A DNA stretch of 64,000 nt from NCBI RefSeq assembly GCF_004366635.1, contig NZ_SORN01000003.1, forward strand, positions 186,001 to 250,000, given 5' to 3'. Positions 1 through 8,864 of the stretch are shown one piece after another; the first letter of the stretch is position 1, and each line of letters begins with the position of its first letter. This stretch comes from Roseinatronobacter bogoriensis DSM 18756. GTDB taxonomy: Bacteria; Pseudomonadota; Alphaproteobacteria; Rhodobacterales; Rhodobacteraceae. A program made the position numbers and the translations under genes. The notes beneath the pieces were generated by a model. That model was not told the DNA's origin and did not search any database. It saw only the letters and a program-made list of their open reading frames with translations.

Positions 1-585
1 CGCGCCCGACTTGCGCTGGCCGCATCCGGCCAGCAGGTAGAATTGCGAGAGGTCGTTTTGCGCGACAAGCCACCAGAGTTTCTGGCGGCGTCACCCAGTG
101 CGACTGTACCCTGCCTTGTGACCGGCGACAGTGTGATTGACGAAAGCCTTGACGTCATGCGCTGGGCGCTGGCGCAGAATGACCCGCAAGGCTGGCTGGA
201 TATGCCCGCGTCGGGCTGGGACTGGATCGCGCGCAATGACGGGCCGTTCAAGCACGCGCTGGATCGGTTCAAATACACGTCCCGCTATCCCGAAGAAGAC
301 GCGGCAACACATCTTGCGGCGGCGCGCACTTATCTTGACGAACTGGAAGAACAGATCGACGACTGGGTTTTCGAGCAGCCAACGCTTGCCGACTACGCCT
401 TGCTGCCTTTCGTGCGCCAATTCGCCTTTATCGACAAGAGTTGGTTTGATGAACAGCCGTGGCCATCGGTCCAGAACTGGCTGGAACGCTTTCTGTCTTC
501 GGATGAGTTTGGCGCTGTCATGAAAAAATATCCGCAGTGGACAGCGGGACAAAGGGGTTCCGTATTTCCCCCGAAGTCTTCCTAA
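1..585 (+). CDS. Glutathione S-transferase family protein, 5' end cut by window
   Basis: The reading frame is open from base 1, so the gene begins outside the window and about 194 C-terminal residues are visible. The first part matches the end of the GST thioredoxin fold: beta strand, then a loop with the VPCLV cis-proline motif and the IDES segment that contacts the gamma-glutamyl group of glutathione. The rest is an all-helical GST C-domain rich in Trp and Phe. A TTG at position 43 is in frame but lies inside the N-terminal fold and is not the start. Substrate cannot be told. Its stop overlaps by a few bases the stop of the antiporter gene on the other strand. Confidence 0.85.
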   Translation, partial: RARLALAASGQQVELREVVLRDKPPEFLAASPSATVPCLVTGDSVIDESLDVMRWALAQNDPQGWLDMPASGWDWIARNDGPFKHALDRFKYTSRYPEEDAATHLAAARTYLDELEEQIDDWVFEQPTLADYALLPFVRQFAFIDKSWFDEQPWPSVQNWLERFLSSDEFGAVMKKYPQWTAGQRGSVFPPKSS

Positions 586-3107
586 CGGGTGGTCTGCTTG
601 GCCGGAGGGTCTGAAAGTTTCACGCTGTCTAGCGTCACACCGCGCAATTCGGCGCTATGCAACACGGCGTCATAAAGCGAACGATTGCGCGCCAACAGGC
701 GTTTGAAGCGCGTCTCATCCAGCGAAAGCAGCGTGCAATGGCTGATCGCGCTGATCATGGCGCGGCGCGGCTCTCGGGTCAGAAGGCCGATATGGCCGAA
801 GAATTCGCCACTGCCCAGGCGCAGTTTCTGGCCTTTGCGTTCCATCTCAACAGCACCTGACGCAATGAAATAAACGCAATGCGGCACCTCTCCCTTGCGT
901 AGCAGTACTGTGCCGGGCTCGATATGATGGGTGCGCAGCGCCCGCGCCAACTGGCGGCGCTGATCTTCGCGCATCCCCTCAAACAAGGGAAAACTACGTA
1001 AAAAAGCGTCTTTTTGCAGCGCAAAATCCAGTGCCGGTCGGGCTTCGACCTTGGTGCGGCGGTCTGTCAGGCGATTGCGCAGGGTGGTGTACAACTCGCG
1101 GCTGATCAGGCCGTCACCAAACAGCGTCTCATATTCGCGTTCTTCCAGCCGGATTGAGGCGCGGCGAATAAAGCGCCGCTCCATTTCCTCGGCATAGCCC
1201 GGATATTGCAGACGCAACCCCTCAATGGCGTTGTCGGTCTCTTCTTCGCGGCGGCGCAACAATTCATGCAGCAACTCGGCAACGCGGCGGCCGTGAATGC
1301 GGCGGATTTTGCCGTGAATATAGCCGTGCAACTCGCCAAGAATCAGGCGTTGGTTCAACAACAGTTCAAAGCGCTCAGCGGTCATTCGTTCAAGTGGCAG
1401 CGACCAGCGCAGACGGTTGTGCAACACGACAGCCAGCCGATACCACCCGCCATAGCCCAAGGCACGGCGACCTGCGGCACGATATTCGTTTCTCCCGCCT
1501 CCGCGCGTCTGTTCGATAAGCCGGTCCACATCTGACAGCATCCGGTCCACCAGACGCGCCGAAAACAGTTGCTGGCGGAAGTTCTCGATAATCAGGTCAC
1601 GCTCTCGTCCTGCCAAGGCGACCAGCCCCAGCGTGATCCGGTCGCGGTCCGGGATTGCCTCGGCCTCTTCTGCAAGTTCGACCGCGCTGTCCAGCCGTTC
1701 CGCAAAACGCTTCGCCTCTGAGCGGATCACCTCTTGCGGTAGCTTGAAATCACGTGCGGTTTCTGCAATTTCCTCGCGCACGTTTTGCAGGGCAACCGCA
1801 ATGACCTGATGCGACAGCGCCTGATCCAGCCTTGGCAGCCGGTCAAGACCAAGCCGTGCAATAACCCACCGCAGGGTCGTCCCCTGCACCAGCAGGGTGA
1901 ATAACGTAAAGCCTGTGGCCAGAATGCCCACCTCGCGCTTGATCGCAGGCGGGACCAGCGCATTTTCGGTCACTGCAAGGGCCAGCGCCAGCGTTACCGC
2001 CCCGCGCAATCCGCCCCACATGATGCCGACGCGATAAGCGGGTTCCACCTGTGGTGAAAGCCGCATGAATGACAGTGCGGGCAGCATGCCCCACAGCATG
2101 ATCGCACGTGCGACAAAGGCCGCAAGAATGATAATGCAGATCAGGAAAAGATCACTCAGGCGCAGATCGCCCATCAGGCGGGGGATGAGCAGTGCCGCCA
2201 GGATAAAGATCAGCGCGCCCGCCCAATAGGCCAGCACTTCCCAGACTTCGCGCAGATATGTCCAACTCATAGGGGTCAGGCGCCCCGGTCCCGTCAGGTT
2301 CAGCGTCAATCCAGCAACGACCACGGCAATAACCCCGGACGTTGCCAGAAACTGTTCCGCGATGATGTAGGTCAGATAGGGCAAGGCCACACTGATTGAG
2401 ACTTGCGCACGCGGAAATGTCGGAATCAGCGCCATAAGTGCGACTGTGGCGCGCGCCAGAATCAAGCCCAGCCCGATTCCGCCCAGCACCAGCCACGGAA
2501 ATATCACCAGCGCATCCTGCAGGCTTGGGTCCGGCACGCCAGACATGACAAAGGTCAGAAAGAACCCGAACAAAGCAATGGCCGCCGCATCATTCAGCAG
2601 GCTTTCCCCTTCAACGATTCGGGTCAGGCGTTGCGGCGCTGCGATATTGCGGAAAATGCTGACAACCGCCGAAGGGTCTGTGGTCGATACTATCGCGCCG
2701 ATCAGCAAACAGGCCGCAAAAGACAGGGTTGTGAAGGGGCTGAGCGCGTAGCCGATGACAACTGTGGCAACAATAACCGCGCCCACAGCCATGACCAGAA
2801 TTGGCACCCAGTCATCCAGCATCCGCCGTGCATTGACCATCAGCGCGACCTGAAACAGCAGGGTCGGCAGCAGCACATACAAGAACACATTGGACCGGAT
2901 CGGTATTTCCAGAAAGCGGCGCATCACCGGGTTGAGCGCCGATGCCACATCGCTGGACAGCACATAGAGCGCAAGCGCGCCGATTATTGCGCCAACGATC
3001 GCAAGAATCACCGTGAACGGCAAGCGCAACCGCTCGGACAGCGGTTCGGAAATACCGATAACGATGAAAAGCACGGCCAGAGCGCCGACAAGTGCAATGA
3101 TGTCCAT
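582..3107 (-). CDS. CPA1-family cation/proton antiporter with C-terminal cyclic-nucleotide-binding domain
   Basis: 841 residues. The first ~415 residues form about a dozen hydrophobic membrane segments and contain GESLLNDAAAIALF, with the Asn-Asp pair typical of Na+(K+)/H+ exchangers of the NhaP/CPA1 type. A long charged cytoplasmic region follows, and the last ~120 residues (from about 705) resemble a cyclic-nucleotide-binding fold, with the GTVLLRKGE and SGEFFGHIGLL segments of the cNMP pocket. The protein should exchange internal cations for protons (or the reverse) at the inner membrane, gated by a nucleotide or simply by the cytosolic domain. The ion is not predictable. It stands alone, divergent from nothing close, and meets the GST gene tail to tail. 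Confidence 0.88.
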   Translation of the reverse strand: MDIIALVGALAVLFIVIGISEPLSERLRLPFTVILAIVGAIIGALALYVLSSDVASALNPVMRRFLEIPIRSNVFLYVLLPTLLFQVALMVNARRMLDDWVPILVMAVGAVIVATVVIGYALSPFTTLSFAACLLIGAIVSTTDPSAVVSIFRNIAAPQRLTRIVEGESLLNDAAAIALFGFFLTFVMSGVPDPSLQDALVIFPWLVLGGIGLGLILARATVALMALIPTFPRAQVSISVALPYLTYIIAEQFLATSGVIAVVVAGLTLNLTGPGRLTPMSWTYLREVWEVLAYWAGALIFILAALLIPRLMGDLRLSDLFLICIIILAAFVARAIMLWGMLPALSFMRLSPQVEPAYRVGIMWGGLRGAVTLALALAVTENALVPPAIKREVGILATGFTLFTLLVQGTTLRWVIARLGLDRLPRLDQALSHQVIAVALQNVREEIAETARDFKLPQEVIRSEAKRFAERLDSAVELAEEAEAIPDRDRITLGLVALAGRERDLIIENFRQQLFSARLVDRMLSDVDRLIEQTRGGGRNEYRAAGRRALGYGGWYRLAVVLHNRLRWSLPLERMTAERFELLLNQRLILGELHGYIHGKIRRIHGRRVAELLHELLRRREEETDNAIEGLRLQYPGYAEEMERRFIRRASIRLEEREYETLFGDGLISRELYTTLRNRLTDRRTKVEARPALDFALQKDAFLRSFPLFEGMREDQRRQLARALRTHHIEPGTVLLRKGEVPHCVYFIASGAVEMERKGQKLRLGSGEFFGHIGLLTREPRRAMISAISHCTLLSLDETRFKRLLARNRSLYDAVLHSAELRGVTLDSVKLSDPPAKQTTR

Positions 3108-3196
3108 GCTTTGACTATAAGCAGGAAATCTTGTGGAGAGAATGAATTAGCCCAAGATCCGGCACATTTCTCGAACACCTGTGACAGAATGCAGCA

Positions 3197-4054
3197 CTAT
3201 TCAGCGGCAAGAGGAATTGTATCACTGCGACCAATCGCGACAAGGTCGCGCACGATCCCATCCATCACATTTTGAAAGCTATCAAAACTTGAACTTGGGC
3301 TGACTTTGCGTTCATCAAGGTAAAGGCCCCGGTCAATCTCTATCTGGATTGCATGTTGTCCGCTGGACGGCAGGCCGTGGCGTTGGGTGATGTAGGCCCC
3401 GGCAAAAGGCGAATTGCGCGCCACGCGCAGCCCTGCTGCAGTGAAGACAGCGGCAACGGCTTCGGTAATCTCGGAATGTGCCGATGCGCCGAATCTGTCG
3501 CCCAACACGATGTCGGGGCGCAAGGATGTATGCTGGCCGTTCATGCTGACCGCATCGCGGGGCATGGAATGCATGTCCAGCAGGATTGCCCGCCCATGTC
3601 TGGCGCGTTGTTCCGCCAAAATCTGGGTCAGTTTGTCGTGATATGGGTGCCAATACAGGCGCAGGCGCATCTCGGCCTCTGCCCGGGTGATCTTGCCACG
3701 GTAAATGGCCCGCCCACCCGCGACAACGCGCGGGATGACACCCAGACCGGAACTGATGCGCGGGTTCAGGCCACGCGCGGAAACCCCGGTTATCAAGGCC
3801 GGGTCAAGCTCGGAAGCGGCGCGGTTGTAATCGACATAGGCGCGTGGCACGCCGCCCAGCAAAACCGGCGCCCCCGCTGCCGGTGCTGCACGCAAGAATC
3901 GGTCGACATATGCATCCTCTGACGACCGCAGGATGATAGGGTCCAGCATTGACGCTGCCAGAAAATCCGACGGGTAACAGCGCCCGCTATGCGGCGACGC
4001 AAAAACTACCGCACTGTCGGGCATAATGGCAGGAAGGAAGTCGAAAGACTGCAT
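3197..4054 (-). CDS. N-formylglutamate amidohydrolase family protein
   Basis: 285 residues. The N-terminal ASPHSGRCYP and the internal LLDMHSMP and FAGAYITQRHG segments are the conserved metal-site motifs of the N-formylglutamate amidohydrolase family, which releases formate from N-formyl-L-glutamate at the end of one histidine-degradation route. No hut genes are nearby, so a role in histidine catabolism is an inference; many alphaproteobacteria carry stand-alone paralogues with unknown substrates. The start at 4054 gives the usual family length. The gene is divergent from the tRNA-Val promoter, with about 150 bases between. Confidence 0.85.
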   Translation of the reverse strand: MQSFDFLPAIMPDSAVVFASPHSGRCYPSDFLAASMLDPIILRSSEDAYVDRFLRAAPAAGAPVLLGGVPRAYVDYNRAASELDPALITGVSARGLNPRISSGLGVIPRVVAGGRAIYRGKITRAEAEMRLRLYWHPYHDKLTQILAEQRARHGRAILLDMHSMPRDAVSMNGQHTSLRPDIVLGDRFGASAHSEITEAVAAVFTAAGLRVARNSPFAGAYITQRHGLPSSGQHAIQIEIDRGLYLDERKVSPSSSFDSFQNVMDGIVRDLVAIGRSDTIPLAAE

Positions 4055-4111
4055 GACACCGGTTTCTGTTTTTTTTGACTATAGCGCATTGCAATCAGCA
4101 ATCAAAAGCCC

Positions 4112-4140
4112 TTGATCCTGCCTGCGACTCCTTTTATAGA
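4112..4140 (+). promoter_or_regulatory. Sigma-70 type promoter for tRNA-Val/rpmJ
   Basis: A -35 element TTGATC (4112-4117) and a -10 element TATAGA (4135-4140) are separated by exactly 17 bases. It points at the tRNA-Val gene and would give a leader of about 60 bases. This is a pattern call, not an experimental promoter. Confidence 0.55.
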
Positions 4141-4151
4141 CCGCATCAATT

Positions 4152-4181
4152 GACGCGGTGTTCTCCGCGTCCCTTTTGTTT
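4152..4181 (+). other. Stem-loop with T-rich tail in tRNA-Val leader
   Basis: GACGCGG (4152-4158) pairs with CCGCGTC (4165-4171) around a six-base loop, followed by CCTTTTGTTT. It lies between the predicted promoter and the tRNA. It may be a weak terminator/attenuator or an RNase processing signal for the tRNA precursor. Confidence 0.35.
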
Positions 4182-4205
4182 GGGGCGCAAAAAAACATCA
4201 GGTCA

Positions 4206-4280
<75 letters not shown>

Positions 4281-4344
4281 TTCACCCCTGTCATTGACAG
4301 GAAAACCCAATTGGCGCGCGTGCGCCGCGAACAGGAGAAGGCTG

Positions 4345-4470
4345 ATGAAGGTCAGAAATTCGCTCCGGTCGCTCAAGCAGCGTCACCGCGATTGCCAAAT
4401 CGTGCGCCGCAAGGGCCGGGTCTATGTCATCAACAAGACCCAGAAGAAATTCAAGGCCCGTCAGGGCTAA
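4345..4470 (+). CDS. rpmJ: 50S ribosomal protein L36
   Basis: A 41-codon gene: the product starts MKVRNSLRSLKQRHRDC and ends KKFKARQG. It is the short, very basic large-subunit protein that helps fold 23S rRNA at the base of the L7/L12 region. It is of the zinc-free type: only one cysteine is left of the four zinc ligands of the C+ form, a form common in alphaproteobacteria. The ribosome-binding site AGGAGAAG sits just upstream of the ATG. A strong intrinsic terminator follows within 60 bases, so this is the end of the tRNA-Val unit. Confidence 0.95.
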   Translation: MKVRNSLRSLKQRHRDCQIVRRKGRVYVINKTQKKFKARQG

Positions 4471-4495
4471 GGTTTTCTGAACCGTTATTGCAAGG

Positions 4496-4531
4496 CCGCC
4501 CCGAGATCATTGATCCGGGGCGGTTTTCTTT
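4496..4531 (+). terminator. Intrinsic terminator of rpmJ
   Basis: CCGCCCCG (4496-4503) pairs perfectly with CGGGGCGG (4516-4523) and is followed by TTTTCTTTT. It closes the tRNA-Val/rpmJ unit. Confidence 0.9.
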
Positions 4532-4591
4532 TGTGATCCCGGCAAAGCGCGATTGGCAAAGGTCCTCTATCAGGCGAACCCGGATCTTAGA

Positions 4592-4847
4592 GTTGCCCTG
4601 TCGTGTGCATTCGCAGTGTTTTGCGGACAAACAGGGCATAGAGGTGCTGGGTGCAAAGTCGCACAGCGTCGGGCCGCGGTGCGGCGATCCTCCCCTCAAT
4701 CTTTAGTGCTTTATGCTGGTCAAGTCCCTGAGCGATCAGATCGTTGCGCTTGGGGGCGGCCCTTTAAATCGCGGCGGCGCTTTGCGCCTTGATTCCGCGC
4801 CGGTCAAAGACTGCAACGCCCTCAAATCAACCGCCAGCGGGTATCGT
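4592..4847 (+). repeat. Diverged copy A of the MITE-like repeat family; rest of the rpmJ-GNAT gap
   Basis: The best conserved part is 4649-4821. It matches the reverse complement of the element at 30840-31159 with runs such as GGGTGCAAAGTCGC, CAGCGTCGGGCCGCGGT and CGGTCAAAGACTGCAACGCC, and also matches the copy at 9444-9741. The left boundary (4592) is only approximate and clean terminal inverted repeats are not seen, so this copy is decayed. Its right side touches a CTAG (4848-4851) that contains the stop codon of the GNAT gene. No gene is visible between rpmJ and the GNAT gene. Confidence 0.7.
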
Positions 4848-5345
4848 CTAGTCACCAGCAGCGGATGCCTGATATCTTGTCACATCGCCCGTCACACCGT
4901 CCCATGCGCCCGGCACCAGTGCCAGCCCCAGCACGCGCGCAGGGTTTGTGGGTGGCGGCATGGTCACCCCATCAAGCCGGGTGAATCCGAAGCGGCTGTA
5001 ATAGGGTGCATCGCCCACCAGCAGAACACGCGTCCAGCCCTGCTGCTGCGCGCGCATCAGGCTTTCGCGCATCAACCAGCCGCCCAGCCCTTCACCCTGA
5101 TGTGTTGGATGGACCGCGATTGGCCCCAGCAATAACACATCTTCCCCTGCAACCTGCACCGGCCAGAATCGGATAGCGGCTGCGATTCCGTTCTGGTCGC
5201 GCAAGAGCAGGCACAAAGGTGCCACCGGATCAACATGATCGCGCAGCCGGTAAGAGGACAAAGCTTCTCGACCCGGTGCGAAACACAGGTCATACAGGGC
5301 CTCTATTTCCCACCAGTCGGCGGGTGTTTCGACAAAAAGCTGCAT
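4848..5345 (-). CDS. GNAT family N-acetyltransferase
   Basis: 165 residues with the GNAT layout: an N-terminal strand-helix (ADWWEIEALYDLCF), the central strand LLLGPIAVHPTHQGEGLGGWLM with the acetyl-CoA pyrophosphate-binding loop (Q-G-x-G-x-G/W), then GWTRVLLVGDAPYYSRFGF, which is typical of the YhbS-like subgroup. It should transfer an acetyl group from acetyl-CoA to an unknown amine. Its last codons abut repeat copy A. It is monocistronic as far as can be seen. Confidence 0.88.
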   Translation of the reverse strand: MQLFVETPADWWEIEALYDLCFAPGREALSSYRLRDHVDPVAPLCLLLRDQNGIAAAIRFWPVQVAGEDVLLLGPIAVHPTHQGEGLGGWLMRESLMRAQQQGWTRVLLVGDAPYYSRFGFTRLDGVTMPPPTNPARVLGLALVPGAWDGVTGDVTRYQASAAGD

Positions 5346-5426
5346 CTGCCGTTCCCGCCCAGATCAGTGCTGGCAGGGCCAGTAGCATGACGTTAGGGTG
5401 CGCGCAAACACATCGGAGATTTACCC

Positions 5427-6032
5427 ATGTTCTATGAACCCCGCGAGGGCCACGGCCTGCCGCATAACCCGTTCAATGCCATTGTTACCCCGCGCCCGAT
5501 TGGCTGGATTTCGACGCGTGGCGCTGATGGACAGGACAATCTGGCGCCCTATTCTTTTTTCAATGCTGTGGCCTATGTGCCCCCGCAGGTCATGTTCGCT
5601 TCGACCAGTGCGAAACCGGATCGGGACGGAACCAAGGATTCGGTCGCGAATATTCGTGAAACCGGCGTGTTCTGTGTGAATGTGGTGGAATTTGCGATGC
5701 GCGATGCAATGAATGCCACCTCTGGCCCCTGGCCGCGCGAGGTGGATGAGTTCGAACACGCAGCCCTGCCCCGCGAAGAATGCCGTGTGATCGAAGCGGC
5801 ACGCGTTGCGGGCGCGCCTGCCGCGCTGGAATGCCGGATGACCCAGATCGTGCAGCTTGCGGGTGCGGCGAATTTTCTGGTGATTGGCGAAGTCGTTGGC
5901 ATTCATATGCGCGACGACTGCCTGGTGAACGGTATGTTCGACATCACCCGATTCCGTCCACTGGCGCGCTGTGGCTATCGTGACTATGCAGCGGTGAACG
6001 AAGTGTTCAGCCTGTCGCGCCCCGGTGAATAG
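5427..6032 (+). CDS. Flavin reductase family protein (FMN-binding split barrel)
   Basis: 201 residues. The segment NPFNAIVTPRPIGWIST and the following NLAPYSFFNAVAY and PPQVMFAS are the FMN-binding signature of the flavin-reductase-like split-barrel family (DIM6/NTAB type). Such proteins reduce flavin with NAD(P)H or act as flavoenzymes. No partner monooxygenase is adjacent, so the physiological role is open. It is divergent from the GNAT gene with about 80 bases between and convergent with the next antiporter gene. Confidence 0.88.
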   Translation: MFYEPREGHGLPHNPFNAIVTPRPIGWISTRGADGQDNLAPYSFFNAVAYVPPQVMFASTSAKPDRDGTKDSVANIRETGVFCVNVVEFAMRDAMNATSGPWPREVDEFEHAALPREECRVIEAARVAGAPAALECRMTQIVQLAGAANFLVIGEVVGIHMRDDCLVNGMFDITRFRPLARCGYRDYAAVNEVFSLSRPGE

Positions 6033-6122
6033 CGTTCTGCGTCTGGTAAATGCTTCGTTTGGTTCAGCAAACCTGTCGTCAGATGCGGCAATGCTCCGGT
6101 ATCAAATCAGAAACAGATGGGC

Positions 6123-7799
6123 CTATGCCTCGGTGCTCTGTGTCAACTGGCGGACAGCGTAATCGGCCGCATCGTCGAAAGGCTTGAGCACAACGCTCGC
6201 GCCCTTGCCCAATAGATCCTCTGCATCGGCCATCTGCTGGACCGACAAGAACACCTTGCCCTTGTAGTTGGCGGATTTCAGGCCGTGCAGCAGGGCAAGC
6301 TGTGGGTCGGCCTCGGTCAAGGCGCCCCTGTCGCGTGGCACAGCGGACACGACCGCCTGAACGCCTGTAAGGTCCATATGCACCACGAATTCGGGGTCGG
6401 TCGCATCGCCGTAGCTGGCCTCTAGCCCCATGCGCCGCCAGTTTGCCAGTGCTTCGGGGTCAAAATCTATACCCAGCACGCGGTAGCCCTTTTCATGCAG
6501 CTTACTGCCGATCCGGCAACCATAGCGGCCAAGCCCAAAGATTATGAAATCCACGCTGCGCGCGTCATCCACGCTCTCGGTGTCGTCCTGTTCGCGGTGC
6601 GGCTGAGAGCGTTCGAATATGCCAAGGAACGGTTCGCAAATCTCGAAGAGTTTGTGCGACCATGTGATCATGTAGACTGACAGCGCAATCGTGACCAAGC
6701 CCACCAGAGTTACCAGCCCCATCGCCTCGCCGCCCACATGGCCAATGGTGATGCCCATCGCCATGAAGATCAGCGAGAATTCGGAAATCTGCGCCACGGT
6801 CAGGCCGGCGAGAAAGCCGGTGCGTTTGCGGTAGCCCATGTACCCCATAATCGCCAGAACGATCAGCGGGTTGCCGATCAGCACGAACAGCGACAGCACA
6901 ATTGCTGGGCCGATCTGGTCGCCCAGCGTGGAAAGTTGCAGCGACGCGCCCAGATTGATGAAGAAGAATAACAGCAAGAAATCGCGCAAGGAGGCAAGCC
7001 GTGACGAGATTGCCTCGCGGTATTCGGTCGAGGCAAGCGACACACCGGCCAGCAACCCGCCCAATTCCTTTCCAAAGCCCAGCGCATCGCCCAATGCGGC
7101 AAGACTGGCGGCCCAGCCAACGGCAAAAATCACCATCAACTCTGGTGAGCGCGCGATCTGCGACAGAAGAGGGTTTGCGACATAGCGGATGAAAACAACA
7201 ACCGCGCTGACCATAAGCACGCCGCCGATAAAGACCTGCGCGACATCCCACAGCCCACCTGCATCTTCGCCCATACCCACCCCGATGGCCGAGAGCGTTA
7301 CCATGGCAAGAACCACGAAAATATCCTGCACGATCAGGAAACCCAGCGCGATCTTGCCATGCAACGCGCCGATTTCCTGCTTGTCGGACAGCAGCTTGAC
7401 GATGATGATTGTGGATGAAAACGTCAGCGCGATCGAGATATAGAGCGATGTGACAGGATCAATTCCCAGCGCCAGACAGATAAGATAGCCGAAAAAGGCC
7501 GTGAATGTAACCTGACCCAGCCCCGTGGCCACCGCCACCTTGCCCAGATTGCGCACAAGGCTGACATCCAGCTTCAAACCGACCAGAAACAGCAGCACCG
7601 CGATCGAGATCTGACTGAGCGTTTCAATAAATTCGGTCGATGATACCAGCCCCAGCGCGTCCGGCCCTGCCAGAACGCCCACCGCAATAAACGCCACAAC
7701 AAGCGGTTGTCGCAGCAGCAAGCCGATGAACCCCACACCTGCGGCCAGCAGAACCAGAAGTGCAATCTCATAAAAGACAGAGGCGAAACTGGTATCCAA
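6123..7799 (-). CDS. CPA2-family cation/proton antiporter with TrkA-N domain (KefB/YbaL-like)
   Basis: 558 residues. About a dozen membrane segments fill residues 1-385, with the FLVGLKLD segment and the tight helix pair around FGKELGGLLAGVSLAS of the KefB/CPA2 type. A cytosolic Rossmann domain begins near residue 415 with the NAD-binding loop GLGRYG and the acidic end of strand 2 (GIDFD). This layout fits a K+ or Na+/H+ antiporter gated by nucleotides. The start is a TTG at 7799 preceded by GAGGA at a good distance; no ATG is available in the right place. It is unrelated to the CPA1 antiporter at 582-3107. Confidence 0.88.
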   Translation of the reverse strand: MDTSFASVFYEIALLVLLAAGVGFIGLLLRQPLVVAFIAVGVLAGPDALGLVSSTEFIETLSQISIAVLLFLVGLKLDVSLVRNLGKVAVATGLGQVTFTAFFGYLICLALGIDPVTSLYISIALTFSSTIIIVKLLSDKQEIGALHGKIALGFLIVQDIFVVLAMVTLSAIGVGMGEDAGGLWDVAQVFIGGVLMVSAVVVFIRYVANPLLSQIARSPELMVIFAVGWAASLAALGDALGFGKELGGLLAGVSLASTEYREAISSRLASLRDFLLLFFFINLGASLQLSTLGDQIGPAIVLSLFVLIGNPLIVLAIMGYMGYRKRTGFLAGLTVAQISEFSLIFMAMGITIGHVGGEAMGLVTLVGLVTIALSVYMITWSHKLFEICEPFLGIFERSQPHREQDDTESVDDARSVDFIIFGLGRYGCRIGSKLHEKGYRVLGIDFDPEALANWRRMGLEASYGDATDPEFVVHMDLTGVQAVVSAVPRDRGALTEADPQLALLHGLKSANYKGKVFLSVQQMADAEDLLGKGASVVLKPFDDAADYAVRQLTQSTEA

Positions 7800-7847
7800 T
7801 GTATCCTCGTTGCAATCACGTTGGGCTTTGGCTGAACCTAGCTGGTG

Positions 7848-8858
7848 TCAGGTCTCTTGGCCAGTGCCTGTGCTGAGAAGTGCGAGCAAATTGGCACGCG
7901 CCAGAACGCCTTCGACCTGCGCGGCCCAGTCGCTGCCGAGCGGCAACAATCCGGCGCGATGGTCCTGCCATCGTTGCGCAAGCTCTGCAAGGGCGCGGGC
8001 ATTGGCTGCGACCGCTTCAATCAGGCACCAGCGGTTCCATTCATAGGCAACGCTCCAGCCCGCCTCATCAAGGCGCGCTTCGGCCAGACGGTAGTGAAAG
8101 GTCGGTCGCCCCCCTTTCAGATGCGCCTCTGGCACAGATTCAAGTGCATCAGGTCGCAAATGCTGAAGGGCGGGCAACAGGTCCAAACCAAAATGGCGCG
8201 ATGGCGCATGGGTCGCGTAGGTCTGGGCAAACTGTGCCACACTCCAACCCTCGGCCTGCGCCAGTGCATCTTTCAGCGCGGTCGGCCATGGGTCCACGAA
8301 AGGCAGAACGCGGCGGGCAGGGTCGATCGGATCGGAATGGCGCAACCAGTCTTCCAGAAAGGCATAGGCCCGCGCTACTTCGACCAGACCGGCCCCGTTA
8401 GGGGCGGGCAATTCAGGGTTAAGATGCAGCCCGAAACCATAGCCCAACCGCGCCCGCGTCCCCAGCGCCCCGGCCTTGCGCAATGCTGCCACCAGCCGGT
8501 CAACTTGGGGCAGGTCTTCTTGCGTCAAGGGCGCTGTCACGACCTCGACGGGCACCAGCCCACCCAATGCCTGCGTGGCCAGATCTTCAGCCCATTTCTT
8601 TTGCAACGAGATGTCCAGCTCTACCTTGACCTCTCCGAATTGCCCGCCTGTGACTTTCAGGTCACGGTCATCAACAGGCGCGATGGTGCCGCCCCACAGG
8701 CGTTGCACGACCTGCCCCGCCTCATCGACAGAGAGGCCCGCAAATTCAATCTCTATGCCCGTCTTGCGACGGGCGCTGGACTGGCCTGCATGATCTGGCA
8801 AAGGCAAAAAGGTATCAATTGGAATATCATCATGAATCATTGCGCTGCAGTCCCGCAT
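7848..8858 (-). CDS. Amidoligase family protein
   Basis: 336 residues. The N-terminal half reads RRKTGIEIEFAGL, then a strand EVKVELDISL, then VEVVTAPL and GYGFGLHLN, which are the spaced acidic and His residues of the amidoligase family related to glutamine synthetase and gamma-glutamylcysteine ligase (ATP-dependent amide bond formation). The substrate is unknown. It is the second gene of a pair: the AIG2-like gene ends 6 bases upstream. Family knowledge links such amidoligases with gamma-glutamylcyclotransferase-like and amidotransferase genes, so a small peptide-like metabolite or protein tag is a reasonable guess. An alternative ATG at 8840 cannot be excluded. Confidence 0.8.
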   Translation of the reverse strand: MRDCSAMIHDDIPIDTFLPLPDHAGQSSARRKTGIEIEFAGLSVDEAGQVVQRLWGGTIAPVDDRDLKVTGGQFGEVKVELDISLQKKWAEDLATQALGGLVPVEVVTAPLTQEDLPQVDRLVAALRKAGALGTRARLGYGFGLHLNPELPAPNGAGLVEVARAYAFLEDWLRHSDPIDPARRVLPFVDPWPTALKDALAQAEGWSVAQFAQTYATHAPSRHFGLDLLPALQHLRPDALESVPEAHLKGGRPTFHYRLAEARLDEAGWSVAYEWNRWCLIEAVAANARALAELAQRWQDHRAGLLPLGSDWAAQVEGVLARANLLALLSTGTGQET

Positions 8859-8864
8859 CTGGTG

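Noticed and set aside
2403..3275. 290-codon open frame antisense to the CPA1 antiporter
   Set aside because: Low-complexity, Arg/His/Asn/Gln-rich product typical of a shadow frame over membrane helices.
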